Shown here: in pieces, positions 18,476 to 27,898 of the stretch
Layout of the letters: every line of letters begins with the position of its first letter
Position numbering within the stretch: position 1 is the first letter of the stretch
Origin: Chryseobacterium pennae
GTDB lineage: Bacteria; Bacteroidota; Bacteroidia; Flavobacteriales; Weeksellaceae
DNA length: 64,000 nucleotides
Assembly (NCBI RefSeq): GCF_003385515.1
Contig: NZ_QNVT01000028.1
Coordinates: forward strand, 1-64,000
Direction of reading: 5' to 3'
Notes under the pieces: generated by a model
Database searches by the model: none
Told to the model about the DNA's origin: nothing
What the model saw: the letters and a program-made list of their open reading frames with translations, nothing else
Translations under genes and position numbers: made by a program

Positions 18476-20746
18476 TTATCGTTTAATGCTTTGCTCCTTT
18501 ACATTGGCTTTATCATGTCCTCTCTCATCTTCCATCCCCTGCAAAGGTTTATTGGTATTGATCCTGGTCATATCCTGATCATAAAGGTTTAAATTCTTGT
18601 ATTGGGGGTTTAAAACCGCCTTTGCTTCAACCATCTGTTCATTCTCTTTGATCTTTACCTTGACTATATTCCCTTTTTCCAGAGATTTGATGGTGCTGTC
18701 TTTATACTCAGGTTTATCAAATACCAAGTTGGATTTTTCGACAATCTCAGCAGTATCAATACCATAGTTTTTATAAAAATTCTGGAATTTGTAATTTCCT
18801 TTTTCAGTTTTTGGTTCACTAAAATCGAACCTCACAAAGGCAGGCTCCTTTTGGTCAGTCTTGGGATTAAGAAACTCTATTTTCACACTGCGCCCTTCCA
18901 GAAGGTTTACAGCTTCCTTGGCGGTAAAAGTATTTTCCCGGTTTACCGGAAAATTATGGGACATCTCTTCATTTTTATCATTTGTTAATTTTGCGTGATA
19001 AGAATTAAGAAAAACACCACCACTTTGAGTTTTATTGAATTTCAAAATAAAATCTACTTTATTTCCGGGCAGAGCCTTATCGGAAGAGGATTTAATTTCA
19101 AATTCATTTTTCTTTGATTTAATTCCTTTTTCCAAATCTTTGTGAAGCTTTTCATCTTCTCCAAAACCAAGGTATTTCATCTGGTCTTTTAGGTATTGTA
19201 CCTGATTAAATTCTTTTGTTGTTTCCATAATGTTAGAATTTTGGTTGTTAAACTTTATATCATTTATTGTTAATATTTTAAAGGAAGGCAAGTTATCTTC
19301 GTTTAGATAGTTTTTTAAAATTTCGCCATTTCCTAATAATTCATAAGATTCGCCGTATTCCTGCTTTTCCAATAAGCCAAAAACTAATGCGTATTTATCA
19401 TTCTTCGATAGTTGGTGTCCATCAAGAACATCAGGTATTTGATCCAATTGTTGCTTTGTCAAAGAATAATCATCGTCTGTTGTTCCAAATTCAGTTTTTT
19501 GCGCATAAGCTGCTCTTTGATTCTCAGTAATCTGTAATTTTTCAAGTTTGAATTCATTTTCTTTCATAAAGGTTCTGTAGTTGAGCAGATCTTTTTTTTC
19601 CTCTTCTGAAAGTTTCGGGGAAAGATCATTTTTTGCCGCCTTTTCTTTTAAGTTCTGTTCCGCAAAGATTCTAAAGTCGAATAATGTTTGTGGATGGTCA
19701 TAATGATCTCTCAGAGTTCTCCATCCTCTGCCATCGGGTAATCTGTATTCCTGAGTTTGAAGATCATAGCTGTAGTAGCTATTTTCACTCGGGCTTATCA
19801 ACGAACCGCTACCATCAGCATATTCCCGCCAGATCCATCCTTGGGGAAGACCGGATGCGGGAACAAGATTTTCGTCAAAATCTTCTTCAAAAAACAGATC
19901 TTCAAATCCAAGATTGTTTTCTTCCCAATCAAGATCACGGGTACTTTTCCGGCTTTCAGGTGAATCTTTGATGAGTTGATTGACTTCGATATTAAAGTTA
20001 TTCTCTGTTCTTTCGTATTTGTGGTAATGGTAAACCATTCGTTCCTCAATCTGTCTATTGTCTAATCCTGAGCTTAAATCAGTCCTATTCTGAAATTCCT
20101 TTGCCCATAAATCGAAAAGTAAATTGTGCCGATCTGACGGATTATCTATTCTGACTATTGTATTTCTTTTGTTATCTACAAACTGTAGGATTTTATCATC
20201 ATCATAATTATTTAGAACTTCTACCGCATATTTTGCCGTCATATTTCTGAATTTTTCCTGAAAACTATTACCAATCAATTCATTTATAGAATAAGGATGA
20301 GTATTTACAGAATGAGCCATTTTAGCTTTATTCTTAAATTGATAAATGGCAATGAACTTTTTTTCCTGACCGGAAAACTTCCGTTCACCGTCCTTAAACC
20401 ATTGTTCCGGAGACGTATTTTTCATCTCTTTTACAAAGTTTTTATAAGCCCTGGTTATCGGAGTAATATTCTTATCATACCAACTTAAATCATTGACTAA
20501 TTCCATATTTTTTTGATTATTGATAGTATGTTTTTCTAATTTTTGCTCTTCCGTATCAATGGCACGTAAGTCAAAAGGATCTGCATCCAGCCCGTAATCA
20601 AACGTATAGCCGATGGCTTCGCATTCTTCCTGAAAAATGGCACAATCATTATAGTCAAGACCTTCGTACATTGCCTTTTGCTGCCACTTATCACATACGG
20701 TCTTCAGTTCTTCAGGAATAAGCTCATAATCTTCAAATAAATCCAT
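18476..20746 (-). CDS. Large conserved ICE protein of unknown function
   Basis: 756 residues, hydrophilic, no signal peptide or membrane segments. The N-terminus is acidic. Residues of about 290-350 contain LPQGWIWREYADGSGS and a tyrosine-rich stretch, and the C-terminal 260 residues (from QYLKDQMKYLGFG on) form a separate domain often seen in Bacteroidetes mobile-element proteins. I do not recognise a catalytic motif. It is preceded by the gene for the 229-residue protein (57-bp gap) and followed by a terminator, so it closes the main transfer transcript. It may act in DNA processing or establishment; this is inferred from location only. Confidence 0.7.
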   Translation of the reverse strand: MDLFEDYELIPEELKTVCDKWQQKAMYEGLDYNDCAIFQEECEAIGYTFDYGLDADPFDLRAIDTEEQKLEKHTINNQKNMELVNDLSWYDKNITPITRAYKNFVKEMKNTSPEQWFKDGERKFSGQEKKFIAIYQFKNKAKMAHSVNTHPYSINELIGNSFQEKFRNMTAKYAVEVLNNYDDDKILQFVDNKRNTIVRIDNPSDRHNLLFDLWAKEFQNRTDLSSGLDNRQIEERMVYHYHKYERTENNFNIEVNQLIKDSPESRKSTRDLDWEENNLGFEDLFFEEDFDENLVPASGLPQGWIWREYADGSGSLISPSENSYYSYDLQTQEYRLPDGRGWRTLRDHYDHPQTLFDFRIFAEQNLKEKAAKNDLSPKLSEEEKKDLLNYRTFMKENEFKLEKLQITENQRAAYAQKTEFGTTDDDYSLTKQQLDQIPDVLDGHQLSKNDKYALVFGLLEKQEYGESYELLGNGEILKNYLNEDNLPSFKILTINDIKFNNQNSNIMETTKEFNQVQYLKDQMKYLGFGEDEKLHKDLEKGIKSKKNEFEIKSSSDKALPGNKVDFILKFNKTQSGGVFLNSYHAKLTNDKNEEMSHNFPVNRENTFTAKEAVNLLEGRSVKIEFLNPKTDQKEPAFVRFDFSEPKTEKGNYKFQNFYKNYGIDTAEIVEKSNLVFDKPEYKDSTIKSLEKGNIVKVKIKENEQMVEAKAVLNPQYKNLNLYDQDMTRINTNKPLQGMEDERGHDKANVKEQSIKR

Positions 20747-20803
20747 TCTTAAATTTTATTTACTTTGAGATTCTACTATATACTAGGTTTATCAACAGGG
20801 GGG

Positions 20804-21493
20804 CTATCTTCTAAAGCCCCTTTTTTCATCCCGCTCATGCTCCTCTTCTTCTCTCATTTGGTTACCATCCTGGTAGAGATCAGGATCGTTTACATTCAAC
20901 TGAACATCCGATTTTTCCTGTTTTTGGAAAATTCCATCAACAATATCTATCTCTCTTGATACTATATTCAGATCACGGGAAATCTCTTTTGCTATTTCAG
21001 GTGGAAATCCTAGCTCTAACTTATCCTGAATAAATGCCTTGAGCTTTAATAACTCATTTTTATAGCGACCAAGTTCCTGAGCATCCTTTTTATCTGCAAT
21101 GATGGCGGTAAGTTCAGTAGCATGTCTAATCAAATCAAACTCAAATACTTTTCCCGTTTCTTCATCAAAGACAAAAGCTTTCTTTTCAAGTCCCGGAAAC
21201 CCGGGAGGCAATTTATTTGAGACTTCTTTTATATCAGTGTATTCAATTCTCTTTTCACTGTTTTCAAGGAGTTCCGAGAGATTTTTATCACGTTCTAAAA
21301 AAATGACATTAAGCCGGCTATTGTTCTCAACGAGCTGAAAAGTGGCTCTTCTTTTATCATTGTCCGCAACGATTGTATATCCCTGTAAAAACCTCTGAAT
21401 ATCTTCAGGACTTAATTTTTTGGAAAATGTATTGTCCTGGTCGATAATTCCATATTTCTTCAGCTGATCTGTGGGTAAATTGTTATTTTTCAT
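20804..21493 (-). CDS. Conserved ICE protein of unknown function, 229 residues
   Basis: Cytoplasmic, charged, with a very basic and acidic C-terminus (REEEEHERDEKRGFRR). The N-terminal half includes LKKYGIIDQDNTFSKKLSPEDIQ-like organisation, seen in proteins that accompany ICE helicases and primases (DUF3945/DUF4099-like families), but the assignment is weak. It starts 13 bp after the stop of the M23 peptidase gene and is therefore part of the transfer operon. It could bind DNA or the neighbouring 756-residue protein. Confidence 0.6.
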   Translation of the reverse strand: MKNNNLPTDQLKKYGIIDQDNTFSKKLSPEDIQRFLQGYTIVADNDKRRATFQLVENNSRLNVIFLERDKNLSELLENSEKRIEYTDIKEVSNKLPPGFPGLEKKAFVFDEETGKVFEFDLIRHATELTAIIADKKDAQELGRYKNELLKLKAFIQDKLELGFPPEIAKEISRDLNIVSREIDIVDGIFQKQEKSDVQLNVNDPDLYQDGNQMREEEEHERDEKRGFRR

Positions 21494-21506
21494 TTTTTTA
21501 ATCTAT

Positions 21507-22391
21507 TTAGTAGGGTTTGTATAATGCTGTACTGGTATCAGGATGGTTTACCATAAGGTTACTGGCTCTTATTAAATCATTTAGAAAATCAGCAGGGTTA
21601 ATGCTTTGTCCGAATTCTTTTACCGAAAAATGTAAATGAGGCCCTGTAGAATTTCCGGTATTTCCACTCTTTCCAATGATAAATCCGGCTTTCACCAGCT
21701 CTCCGACTTTGTAATAGTTCTCCGATAAGTGCAGATAAGCCGTTTCAAATCGGTTAAAGTGCCGTACTTTAATATAGTTACCACCGCCACCAGGGTCCCA
21801 GCCACTGGCTGTTACAACTCCATCCATTACTGCATAAATATTTTCATAATGAGCTTTTAAATCAATGCCTCCATGCATTCTCTTCGTACCGAAAATAGGA
21901 TGTACCCTCGTTCCATAAGGAGATGTGATACTCATCGTATTATGCAGAGGCATTACAATTTTTGATAATACTTCTTTAGGCTCTTCTACAAAATCATATA
22001 AAGCACCGGAGGCTTGATTTTTTAAATCCTCTCTTTTTTTCTCAGACCTAAGCTGAGTCACCAGAAGTAAAGAATCTTTTATTCTTTGAACCTCTCTTCT
22101 GGAATTATTTACATGGCTGTATTCTTTCAGCAGTATCTTTAAAGAATCGATTTCATTCTTCAAATCCGCTTTTGTGGTCGTATTAAAGATGTTTTTCCAA
22201 AAGTTTTTCCCATTTTTTTTGTTTAACTGCTCATCCTCTTTTGCCGTTTCAGTTATCTTCGAACTTTCGGTTTTCTTAGGCTGCAAGGGTGAGAGTGTGT
22301 TGAATTGGGCAGACATAAGACTGTTTATTAATAGGAAAATAGGTAGAACCATCTTGTAAAGCCTGGCACTTATTATTTTATTACGTATCAT
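21507..22391 (-). CDS. M23-family peptidoglycan endopeptidase of the transfer apparatus
   Basis: 294 residues with an N-terminal signal peptide (about residues 1-28, ending after MSAQF). A coiled-coil stretch (65-125) is followed by a lysostaphin-type M23 domain: GTRVHPIFGTKRMHGGIDLKA around residue 158 gives the H...D zinc ligands, and GPHLHFSV around 252 gives the HxH. It cleaves cell-wall cross-links in the periplasm so that the conjugation channel can be assembled. It starts 2 bp from the stop of the coupling-protein gene, so it is co-translated with it. Confidence 0.88.
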   Translation of the reverse strand: MIRNKIISARLYKMVLPIFLLINSLMSAQFNTLSPLQPKKTESSKITETAKEDEQLNKKNGKNFWKNIFNTTTKADLKNEIDSLKILLKEYSHVNNSRREVQRIKDSLLLVTQLRSEKKREDLKNQASGALYDFVEEPKEVLSKIVMPLHNTMSITSPYGTRVHPIFGTKRMHGGIDLKAHYENIYAVMDGVVTASGWDPGGGGNYIKVRHFNRFETAYLHLSENYYKVGELVKAGFIIGKSGNTGNSTGPHLHFSVKEFGQSINPADFLNDLIRASNLMVNHPDTSTALYKPY

Positions 22392-22393
22392 AA

Positions 22394-24400
22394 TTATGCT
22401 TTTACTAATTCTCTGACGATTAATTCCACTTCTTTATTAATTTTTCTAAAATTGGTCATCAGGACCTCTTCTTTACGATTAACTCCTGCTTTATCTACAA
22501 AAGAGTAGTAAGTCGGCATTGTGACATAATGCCTTTCTTCCTCTTTAATGGCTTTCATATTTAAATTGATCTTACCATTTATCGCAGAAGTTTTATATTC
22601 TTCGGTATTATTTTCTTCCCCTTGAGCAATAATCCCTGCCATTTCCCCGGTTTTAAGTGCTGCTATTTTTCCTGCGGGAATCATAAAATCCATTTTCTCA
22701 TTGATACTGGTGGTTGTTCCTTGCTGAGAGATTGATTGGGAGTATGATTTCTGTTTTATTTTACCAAAAAGCTTTTCAAGCCAGTCAAGTGTATTTTTAT
22801 CTCTTACAGAGCCAGAAAGAATATTTCCAACAATAGCAGAAATAGTATCCGCCACTTCCTTCTTGTAAAACTGGCGAAGCTGTGGAAGTTCCTGAAGACC
22901 TAACATTACGACAACCCTGTTACTTCTTGCCGTGGCAACGACATTATCAATTTTATGAATGTAAATCGTCGGAAACTCATCAGCAATAATACCTCCCGGT
23001 AGATTGTTTTTAGAGTTTATTAATCGTAGTGTTCTGTTTAGTACCGAAGAATACAAGGCGGAATTAATATCCTGAGTCCCCGGATCTGAAGCCAGAATAA
23101 TAATAGAAGGATTATTCCGATCCGTTATTTTCAGCTCCACTTCATCACCTGAAAACACCCAAAAGCTTTCCTTGGTAGCCAGTCTTGACAAAAATATCTT
23201 GAGTGTTCCTACCTGCCCTTCCAGTTGGTCAAAAGCTTTGTTTTCATAAGCTGATTTAAAGGGTGATAATAAAGAATACAGCTCCTCATGATTAAAAAGT
23301 GTATCGAAAATTTCCTTATAGCTTCTGTTCATAAAAGAAAGGATATGAGGTAAATCCGAATATTTTCCATTCTCGTGGGTAGCAAAAAAATAAATACAGG
23401 AGGAAAGGAAATTAATTGCCGATTGGGTGAAAAACTGATCAGATCCTCCTCCGGAACTGGTACTCCCCTTTTGTAGAGAAGATACCATAGCTTCTGCCAT
23501 TTCCTGCGCCTCTGCCAGAGTTTTTACATATTCTTTTTTGAAAGGGTTTACCCTTCTTGATTTTTCAACCTCATTAAGGTTAATAACGTGGAAGGCGGAA
23601 GTTCCGCTTCCATTTTTTCCAGACTTTGAAAGTTTATTTTGACTTAATAAATAATGGTAATAGGCAATCTGTCCCAGATCAGGAAACTTAAAATCATAAA
23701 TCATAAGACAAAATCCTTTGGCTATCATCTGCCTGATAGCGGGATTGATCACGCCAAAAGATTTACCAGAACCCGGAACGCCAATTACCATTGTCCCGCG
23801 AAACGGATCGATATTTATCCACCCCTCGTGCTTTTTACCTCCATACCAAAATATATAGGGAATATTGATACTGGTATCAGATTGTACAAGCTCCTGATTT
23901 TGATCAAAAGACTCTTCTTCTACATTCCACCTATCTTTTCCCATTTTCTGCTGCATTAGTTTAGAAATACTATCTGCTCCCATCTGAAGGATCACTGCTC
24001 CCAGAAAAGAAAGAAAAGCATAAACAACCTGATAAAGATTCATTCCCGGAAAGATTTTAGGTAATGAAGAATCTCCGGCTTCTTTTTGCAAAACCAAAGA
24101 AGAGAACATCATCACAAGCCCCAGTACCATAGGAACAACTATTTCTACAGCGATATTTAAATCTTTCTTTTTCTTGGCTTTTGTACCGATGGCTACCAAT
24201 CCTATCAGAATAAGTGTCGCAAATTTGGCATTGACAGGAGGGTAAATAAAGCTCATCTTAGAAAAGTTCCTAAGTAAATTCGTGAGTACCGGAATATCTG
24301 CGTGCAGATAAAATAGTGATGCACAATCCAACGCAACTACGGCATATACCACTTTTTGCAGGAATCCGTAAATCCTGATCTGATGCTGCTGTTCTTGCAT
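22394..24400 (-). CDS. Type IV coupling ATPase (VirD4/TraG-MobC class)
   Basis: 668 residues. About four membrane helices occupy the first 150 residues. The Walker A GVPGSGKSFG is near residue 208 and Walker B-like IIADEFPTIY near 475, followed by the ARSNRVVVMLGLQ helicase-like motif typical of VirD4 coupling proteins. It sits in the inner membrane and hands the relaxase-DNA complex to the secretion channel. Its start overlaps the stop of the upstream 117-residue gene by one base (ATGA-type), so the genes are coupled. Confidence 0.92.
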   Translation of the reverse strand: MQEQQHQIRIYGFLQKVVYAVVALDCASLFYLHADIPVLTNLLRNFSKMSFIYPPVNAKFATLILIGLVAIGTKAKKKKDLNIAVEIVVPMVLGLVMMFSSLVLQKEAGDSSLPKIFPGMNLYQVVYAFLSFLGAVILQMGADSISKLMQQKMGKDRWNVEEESFDQNQELVQSDTSINIPYIFWYGGKKHEGWINIDPFRGTMVIGVPGSGKSFGVINPAIRQMIAKGFCLMIYDFKFPDLGQIAYYHYLLSQNKLSKSGKNGSGTSAFHVINLNEVEKSRRVNPFKKEYVKTLAEAQEMAEAMVSSLQKGSTSSGGGSDQFFTQSAINFLSSCIYFFATHENGKYSDLPHILSFMNRSYKEIFDTLFNHEELYSLLSPFKSAYENKAFDQLEGQVGTLKIFLSRLATKESFWVFSGDEVELKITDRNNPSIIILASDPGTQDINSALYSSVLNRTLRLINSKNNLPGGIIADEFPTIYIHKIDNVVATARSNRVVVMLGLQELPQLRQFYKKEVADTISAIVGNILSGSVRDKNTLDWLEKLFGKIKQKSYSQSISQQGTTTSINEKMDFMIPAGKIAALKTGEMAGIIAQGEENNTEEYKTSAINGKINLNMKAIKEEERHYVTMPTYYSFVDKAGVNRKEEVLMTNFRKINKEVELIVRELVKA

Positions 24401-24753
24401 TAGGAATAATTTTCAAAGTATTCACTCAGTAGTTTATGTTCCTCCAATAGCTTGTTGTGCAGCTTCTGTTGCTGTTGCTGTAATTTTTCATGATCTTCAT
24501 GTATTTTAACAAAATTGGTATTTAACAGATTCAATTGGTCAATTAATTGACGTCCTCTTTTTTCAACCCTTTCTAAAATATATGATCGATTTGCCTCTTC
24601 AGGTATTTTCTCATACCAGTCTTTAAGGATTAATAATTGTTCATAATCTTTTATAAGTTCTTTTCGCTTTTTTTCAAAAATGCTTATACAATAGATAATT
24701 GCAATTAGCATGAGCCCAAAAACTATAATGGCGATAATTTTAAAATTGTCCAT
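24400..24753 (-). CDS. Small membrane-anchored coiled-coil protein of the tra operon
   Basis: 117 residues. One N-terminal membrane helix (about 5-26) is followed by a long coiled coil with a glutamine-rich stretch (KLQQQQQKLHNKL near residue 93). No known domain. It lies between traN and the coupling-protein gene and overlaps the latter by one base. It is likely to be an inner-membrane accessory protein of the coupling complex or the channel; this is inferred from position. Confidence 0.65.
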   Translation of the reverse strand: MDNFKIIAIIVFGLMLIAIIYCISIFEKKRKELIKDYEQLLILKDWYEKIPEEANRSYILERVEKRGRQLIDQLNLLNTNFVKIHEDHEKLQQQQQKLHNKLLEEHKLLSEYFENYS

Positions 24754-24764
24754 GATATTGATAA

Positions 24765-25634
24765 TTAAAAAGTATCGGCTTTTAAAATATCCGAATAGTT
24801 GATTTTCATTTCCAGAGTTCTTCCGGAAAGCTGCTCTTCTATCATACGAATCATCATCACTTTAGAATTTGGATAAGTAAATTTTTTGAACACATAAATA
24901 TTCCTGAAATTTTTCCTAAAATATTTTTGAGCATTCAACTGAAAAATCGGGGTCATTTCAATGCTCTGATTATTGGTAGCCTTATGAATCTGCTTATCCT
25001 CTACAGAAAATTTCAAAGCTTCAATATCATAGCCTAAATTGGAATTGTTTTTAAAAGTCATATCCAAGAAAATGTAGTCACTCATCACATAGACATTATT
25101 GAGCTGAACCTTAAGCCTAAGGTTTTTCTCTTCCCGAATCGGATCTTTTTCTGATTTTGTCTGAATAATATTCAGCGCAAATTTTCTAAGCTCAAAATTG
25201 GAAAACACCATTTTATTAAACTCTATAGGCTGCATTGCCTCCGGTTGAATATGGACATTGGTAATAGTACTCCTGGTTTCAGAATCCCTGTAGACTGCTT
25301 TGTATTGGGCAATAAAGGACTGTGCTACTACCGTGACAATACCAATTTGATCACCGTTACTATGTTCAGATAGGTTTTTATTTCCCTCTTTATCGCTCAC
25401 ATTAGACTTATCTGTAATTTTGACCCTGGCAATATGGCTCAATGGTAAATCACCCGTCAGCTGCTGAGTTGAGAGATCAACATATTGGATGGGTTCCGGA
25501 GAAATTAGATGAAGGCTGATTCCTTCAGTAATGTCTATTTCCGGTAAATCCGAAATAGCCTGCTGCTTTGTAGCGGTTTGTGCAGTAAAAAATTGAGCTA
25601 TGAAAATAAGTAACGTATATAATAGAGCTTTCAT
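24765..25634 (-). CDS. traN: Conjugative transposon protein TraN (VirB9-like)
   Basis: 289 residues with a signal peptide (about 1-18, ending FFTAQT). The body is beta-rich and matches the TraN family (DUF4138), the Bacteroidetes counterpart of VirB9 that forms part of the outer-membrane ring of the type IV secretion system. It lies directly after traM (4-bp gap), the conserved order in CTnDOT-like elements. Confidence 0.85.
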   Translation of the reverse strand: MKALLYTLLIFIAQFFTAQTATKQQAISDLPEIDITEGISLHLISPEPIQYVDLSTQQLTGDLPLSHIARVKITDKSNVSDKEGNKNLSEHSNGDQIGIVTVVAQSFIAQYKAVYRDSETRSTITNVHIQPEAMQPIEFNKMVFSNFELRKFALNIIQTKSEKDPIREEKNLRLKVQLNNVYVMSDYIFLDMTFKNNSNLGYDIEALKFSVEDKQIHKATNNQSIEMTPIFQLNAQKYFRKNFRNIYVFKKFTYPNSKVMMIRMIEEQLSGRTLEMKINYSDILKADTF

Positions 25635-25638
25635 CTGT

Positions 25639-26853
25639 TTATTTTTTTTGTTGGTTTTGTGAGTCTTTCATTTGTTTTTCATCTATCAGAAATACCTGTG
25701 AGCCATATTTTAATTTGGCTTTATTGGTTTTAATTAGATTGGCAATGGACTTTGAAGTGGAGGTGAATAACTTGGAGCCTATACTGGTGAAAAATCCCTG
25801 TCCGCCCATATCCATCTGCGTTCCCTGTACGGAGTTACTTCCCATTTCCCGGATCATATCCCGAAAAACGCTCTCCGGAACATACAGCCCTTTCATTCCA
25901 TCGACATCGTATATAGACAAGTTGACAGGATAGATTTCTCTTTTAATGAATGCAGAAACTATAGTAAGGTTCACCCTTTGCATCGAGAACCCAGAGATTT
26001 GTCCATACAGTATAGAGCCTTTATCAAGTCTTTTATTTCCAACGAAAATATCCTCTAATAGTCTCAGCCGGATTCTGCTTCCTAAATAACCTTTGTTATT
26101 TTCGTCAATGACCGCTTTGATAAAACTGTTTTCCCTCTCTCTATAAAAAGCATTGAACTCACTGTTTATCCCTGATTTGCTGACATTGAACGTTGAATTA
26201 AGGAATTCTTCAAGCTTTTCCTTACTGGCTTTCAGCTTTTCTTCAGCCATGAGCTTATTTTGGTATTCAGGATCTCTTGATTTTTCTAAAGAATCCATCA
26301 CCAGCATCTGTTGTTTCAGATATTTAGCCGGATCAGGAGCCTTCTCATTATTTCGAGGTTTTGTTCCTGGACTTTCCATAGGACTACTGCTTTCCTCTCT
26401 TCCATAGGATTTATCGTTCAGCATTCGGATAATCTCCGAAGACCTTTTATAGTCTCTGTCGTTATTTTGCTCTTGTTTGGGATTATAGTAAGAGGATGAA
26501 TTTCCCTTGGACCCGTACTCGTTTTGTCTTTTGGATAGGGTTTTAAGTGAATCTATTTTTCTTTTTTGAGCTAATGATAGCTGGTCTTCATAGTGTAATA
26601 AACTATCCTTCTCTTTGTCAAGCCCTTCCAGCATTGTTCTGTTATCCTCTTTTTTGAAAAATGCATCATAAGCATCATTTTTACTCATAATAGAATCCTT
26701 AGACTCACCAAGGGAAAGAGAGAGCTCTTTGGGTTTATCCTTAGGCGGCTCCTTTTGGGTAAACCCTGCTCCCACATAAGCAAAAAGAAGCAGGAATGGC
26801 AAAGCCAAAAGAGGCAGCACATATTTTTTTTCCTTAAAATTCAGTTTTTTCAT
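25639..26853 (-). CDS. traM: Conjugative transposon protein TraM (VirB10-like)
   Basis: 404 residues. One membrane helix near residues 12-30, then a long charged and Ser/Pro-rich periplasmic linker (35-200), then a beta-rich C-terminal domain containing SRIRLRLLEDIFVG and GLYVPESVF. This is the TraM/VirB10 layout: an inner-membrane anchor reaching to the outer-membrane ring. It lies between the traL-like gene and traN as in other Bacteroidetes ICEs. Confidence 0.87.
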   Translation of the reverse strand: MKKLNFKEKKYVLPLLALPFLLLFAYVGAGFTQKEPPKDKPKELSLSLGESKDSIMSKNDAYDAFFKKEDNRTMLEGLDKEKDSLLHYEDQLSLAQKRKIDSLKTLSKRQNEYGSKGNSSSYYNPKQEQNNDRDYKRSSEIIRMLNDKSYGREESSSPMESPGTKPRNNEKAPDPAKYLKQQMLVMDSLEKSRDPEYQNKLMAEEKLKASKEKLEEFLNSTFNVSKSGINSEFNAFYRERENSFIKAVIDENNKGYLGSRIRLRLLEDIFVGNKRLDKGSILYGQISGFSMQRVNLTIVSAFIKREIYPVNLSIYDVDGMKGLYVPESVFRDMIREMGSNSVQGTQMDMGGQGFFTSIGSKLFTSTSKSIANLIKTNKAKLKYGSQVFLIDEKQMKDSQNQQKK

Positions 26854-26886
26854 TGAGTTTCGATTTTTAGATAAATTGCCCCGGTG

Positions 26887-27240
26887 CTACCGGTCATTTT
26901 TTAATTGCTGATATTGGTTAAATAAATATTCAATCCTCAAGCTATCCTGTCTTTGCAGTTGTTTCTCGTCCCTTTTCACTTTTAGAATTTCAAGCTCTTC
27001 TACAATCTTTTTCATCTCTTTTTCATTGTTTACATTAGGATTCTGGGGCATCTGACTTTTGGAATAAAGAGTGGGAGGTTTAATTTTAAATACCGTCCCC
27101 AAGGGAAAGAAAATTCCCTGAATCAGAGAACCTACAAAGGACACTGAGAGAAAAACCATCGAATAGGTAAAAAACTTTTTAGGATGATGGACTATCCAGT
27201 CCAGGCATTTCCGCCTTGTTTGTTTAAATAAAGGGTTCAT
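26887..27240 (-). CDS. TraL-position membrane protein
   Basis: 117 residues. One membrane helix about 22-46 (FFTYSMVFLSVSFVGSLIQG) is followed by a charged helical tail. It occupies the TraL slot between traK and traM, and its start is 2 bp from the traK stop. Sequence is too variable for a family call, so the identification rests on gene order. Confidence 0.65.
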   Translation of the reverse strand: MNPLFKQTRRKCLDWIVHHPKKFFTYSMVFLSVSFVGSLIQGIFFPLGTVFKIKPPTLYSKSQMPQNPNVNNEKEMKKIVEELEILKVKRDEKQLQRQDSLRIEYLFNQYQQLKNDR

Positions 27241-27242
27241 GG

Positions 27243-27857
27243 CTAGTACGAATTTTTAGATTGATTAGAAATGTCTTCATTATCGATGATACGCCAGTTT
27301 CTCAGGATCACACCATGCGGGTTGTTAGGACTGCGGATGAGATCTTCAAAGAAACCCTCTGTGATTAATTTTCGGGTAATAATGGATGACTTCCTGGTAA
27401 TCATCTGTTTTCCGAAAAAAACGAATTTCTTTTGCTCCGGATTTAGGGTTATCGAATCCGTATGGATACTAACCATTGAACTCGAAGCTATAATCTGGTT
27501 ATAGAAACCTTTTTCCCTTAAGTTGGTGTATTCTTTCTTTCCACTGTCATCAATCAGATAAAGGGATTTCTGAATATTGTCCTTGATATAGGTATCGTCA
27601 GGAGCCAACGTGAAAAATAATCTATGAAAAAGTTCGATCTGAGCTTTATATTCAACAGGTCTGTTGAGCAAAACATCGGTTTGTTTGGCCAAAACCGGAA
27701 CGCCATTATCCAGTATGTAAATGGATTTTCTGGAATCTTCAATGATTTTATAAGCAAAGAAAAAACCACCGATAACAATGAAAACAGCAAAAAAAATACT
27801 CGCCAGAGAAACAATCTTGTTAATCTTTATTCTTTGTTCAATATTTTTGATAAGCAT
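27243..27857 (-). CDS. traK: Conjugative transposon protein TraK (VirB8-like)
   Basis: 204 residues. One N-terminal membrane helix (about 15-38) and a periplasmic alpha/beta domain with PNNPHGVILRNWRI near the C-terminus, characteristic of TraK. It is the VirB8-like scaffold on the periplasmic face of the inner membrane. The gene follows traJ after a 41-bp gap. Confidence 0.87.
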   Translation of the reverse strand: MLIKNIEQRIKINKIVSLASIFFAVFIVIGGFFFAYKIIEDSRKSIYILDNGVPVLAKQTDVLLNRPVEYKAQIELFHRLFFTLAPDDTYIKDNIQKSLYLIDDSGKKEYTNLREKGFYNQIIASSSMVSIHTDSITLNPEQKKFVFFGKQMITRKSSIITRKLITEGFFEDLIRSPNNPHGVILRNWRIIDNEDISNQSKNSY

Positions 27858-27898
27858 TTTTATTTTAGGAATTAGAAATTAGACACTAAGGATTTTAT

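Noticed and set aside
18476..20746. WW-domain in the 756-residue protein (LPQGWIWREYADG...)
   Set aside because: Superficial likeness only; the second Trp is absent and the spacing is wrong.
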